Assembly: GCA_027490975.1 (NCBI GenBank)
Contig: JAIXXA010000195.1
Span: 1-64,000, forward strand
Source: Rhodospirillaceae bacterium
Lineage (GTDB): Bacteria; Pseudomonadota; Alphaproteobacteria; CACIAM-22H2
Reading direction: 5' to 3'
Length of the DNA stretch: 64,000 nt
Position numbers and translations under genes: made by a program. Under the pieces are notes generated by a model, which saw nothing but the letters and a program-made list of their open reading frames with translations, did not search any database and was not told where the DNA came from. Below, one piece after another: positions 63,347 through 64,000 of the stretch; the first letter of the stretch is position 1, and the number at the start of each line of letters is the position of its first letter.

Positions 63347-64000
63347 TTACGATCCCGGCTCGCGTGGGCTGTAGGGGCGCAACAGCTGCGAGCCGCTGCC
63401 GCCCTGCGCATTCGACCATTTGAGCCACACTTGTTTGGCCGAGGCGTTGAATTCGAGCGTGATCTTCTGCGTCGGAAACGCAGCCACGACGTTGCGGCCG
63501 TCGAGCGTGGCCGGTGCGCGCCACGTCGCAGCGGTTTTGGTCGAGGCCACGGTGCCATCACGCCCGCCGCGCAGATAGACAAGATCGTAGCCGGTTGCGG
63601 TCTTTTCGATCGCCAATGCGATCAGCATCGGATCGTTCCAAGCGCCGACCCACACGCCCTCGTAGGGCTTCCACCATTCGCCGGTCGGCATTGCGGCGGG
63701 TTTCAGCGCGGCAACGTCGTCGAGCAGATCGGGGCTTGCCGGCAGACCGTTCGCATCGCAGCGCGCCATGCCGGTGGGCGTTGCGGCCGGATCGAGAAAC
63801 GCCACGAGACATTTGGCGTAGAGGGCGGCCATTGCGGGCGTGGTTGCGCCCGAATGCCCGACCAGCACGGTCGAGCGGTCGTCGAGCGGCAGAAACGGGA
63901 TGTTGCGCTTGGCGAGAATCTCGCGGCTGCGTTGGCCGCGTTCGGGGCTCGCGAGCGCAAATTCGTCGGCGAACGGCAAAATGGTCACGGCGCGTTCGAA
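63347..64000 (-). CDS. Truncated hydrolase-like protein, C-terminal part
   Basis: The frame is open to the right edge of the window, so the N terminus is missing; 217 residues are visible. A GHSGATTPAMAALYAKCLVA segment resembles the nucleophile elbow and following helix of an alpha/beta hydrolase (G-x-S-x-A variant). The last 100 residues are beta-rich with many Trp (WWKPYEGVWVGAWNDPMLIA), like a separate lipocalin- or sensor-type domain. I do not recognise the whole protein. It is convergent with the epimerase, 13 bases apart. Confidence 0.55.
   Translation of the reverse strand, partial: FERAVTILPFADEFALASPERGQRSREILAKRNIPFLPLDDRSTVLVGHSGATTPAMAALYAKCLVAFLDPAATPTGMARCDANGLPASPDLLDDVAALKPAAMPTGEWWKPYEGVWVGAWNDPMLIALAIEKTATGYDLVYLRGGRDGTVASTKTAATWRAPATLDGRNVVAAFPTQKITLEFNASAKQVWLKWSNAQGGSGSQLLRPYSPREPGS

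Overview
The window is a GC-rich, densely coded stretch of bacterial chromosome, almost certainly from an alphaproteobacterium. The evidence is a GapR (DUF2312) gene, a DUF1244 gene, a fused anthranilate synthase TrpE(G) with its own trp leader peptide, a Bug-type tripartite tricarboxylate transporter, and an ICE/Irr-like palindrome in the dps promoter. The order cannot be fixed from sequence alone; a Rhodospirillales- or Rhizobiales-like organism fits. I see no phage, insertion sequence or CRISPR array. Most neighbours are packed with 1-4 nt ATGA, GTGA or TGATG overlaps.

Layout. 1-5.1 kb: a truncated secreted protein, an aldo/keto reductase, an isolated fliG, a DUF6134-like protein, a small membrane protein, ribF and a MaoC hydratase. 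5.2-12.5 kb: a Crp/Fnr regulator, a TetR-MFP-RND efflux operon with its operator, and a divergent LysR/LysE exporter pair sharing a palindrome. 12.7-16.3 kb: a tctCBA operon bracketed by two copies of a 116-bp direct repeat (about 90% identical), with a strong stem-loop between tctC and tctB. 16.4-18.5 kb: a TPR protein, a GNAT acetyltransferase and an N-formylglutamate amidohydrolase, followed by tRNA-Val(GAC). 18.7-23.4 kb: a five-gene operon of an NMT1-like ABC importer enclosing two tandem Rieske oxygenases, with a divergent FAD oxidoreductase and an aldose epimerase. 26-33.4 kb: a cold-shock protein, prfC, an EnvZ/OmpR-type two-component pair, and a MarR gene divergent from a branched-chain aminotransferase across a perfect palindrome. 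33.3-38.4 kb: uvrC, pgsA and the molybdopterin genes mobB-moeA-moaD-moaE. 38.4-38.8 kb: a non-coding AT-rich stretch with DnaA-box-like sites. 38.8-44.8 kb: uvrB-MFS-SDR-folB, a quinone reductase and a DUF305 protein. 44.9-50.1 kb: aspC, panE, an odd ABC exporter, a FAH-like hydratase and dps. 50.1-55.5 kb: pyruvate kinase, glycerate kinase, an FGase/YbdK pair, DUF1244 and gapR. 55.5-62.2 kb: a DUF429 protein, a fused indolepyruvate:ferredoxin oxidoreductase, and trpE(G) behind a trpL attenuator. 62.4-64 kb: a sugar-nucleotide epimerase and a truncated secreted or hydrolase-like protein.

How genes work together. The Rieske/ABC operon looks like an uptake-plus-hydroxylation unit for an unknown aromatic or heteroaromatic compound. 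The molybdenum genes build and insert Moco. TrpE(G) and IorAB sit on the biosynthetic and catabolic sides of aromatic amino-acid metabolism. The best regulatory signals are the trpL attenuator, the ICE-like box before dps, and the TetR, LysR and MarR palindromes. The least explained element is the repeat pair around tctCBA. Gene calls rest on reading translated motifs by eye; no database or folding program was run.
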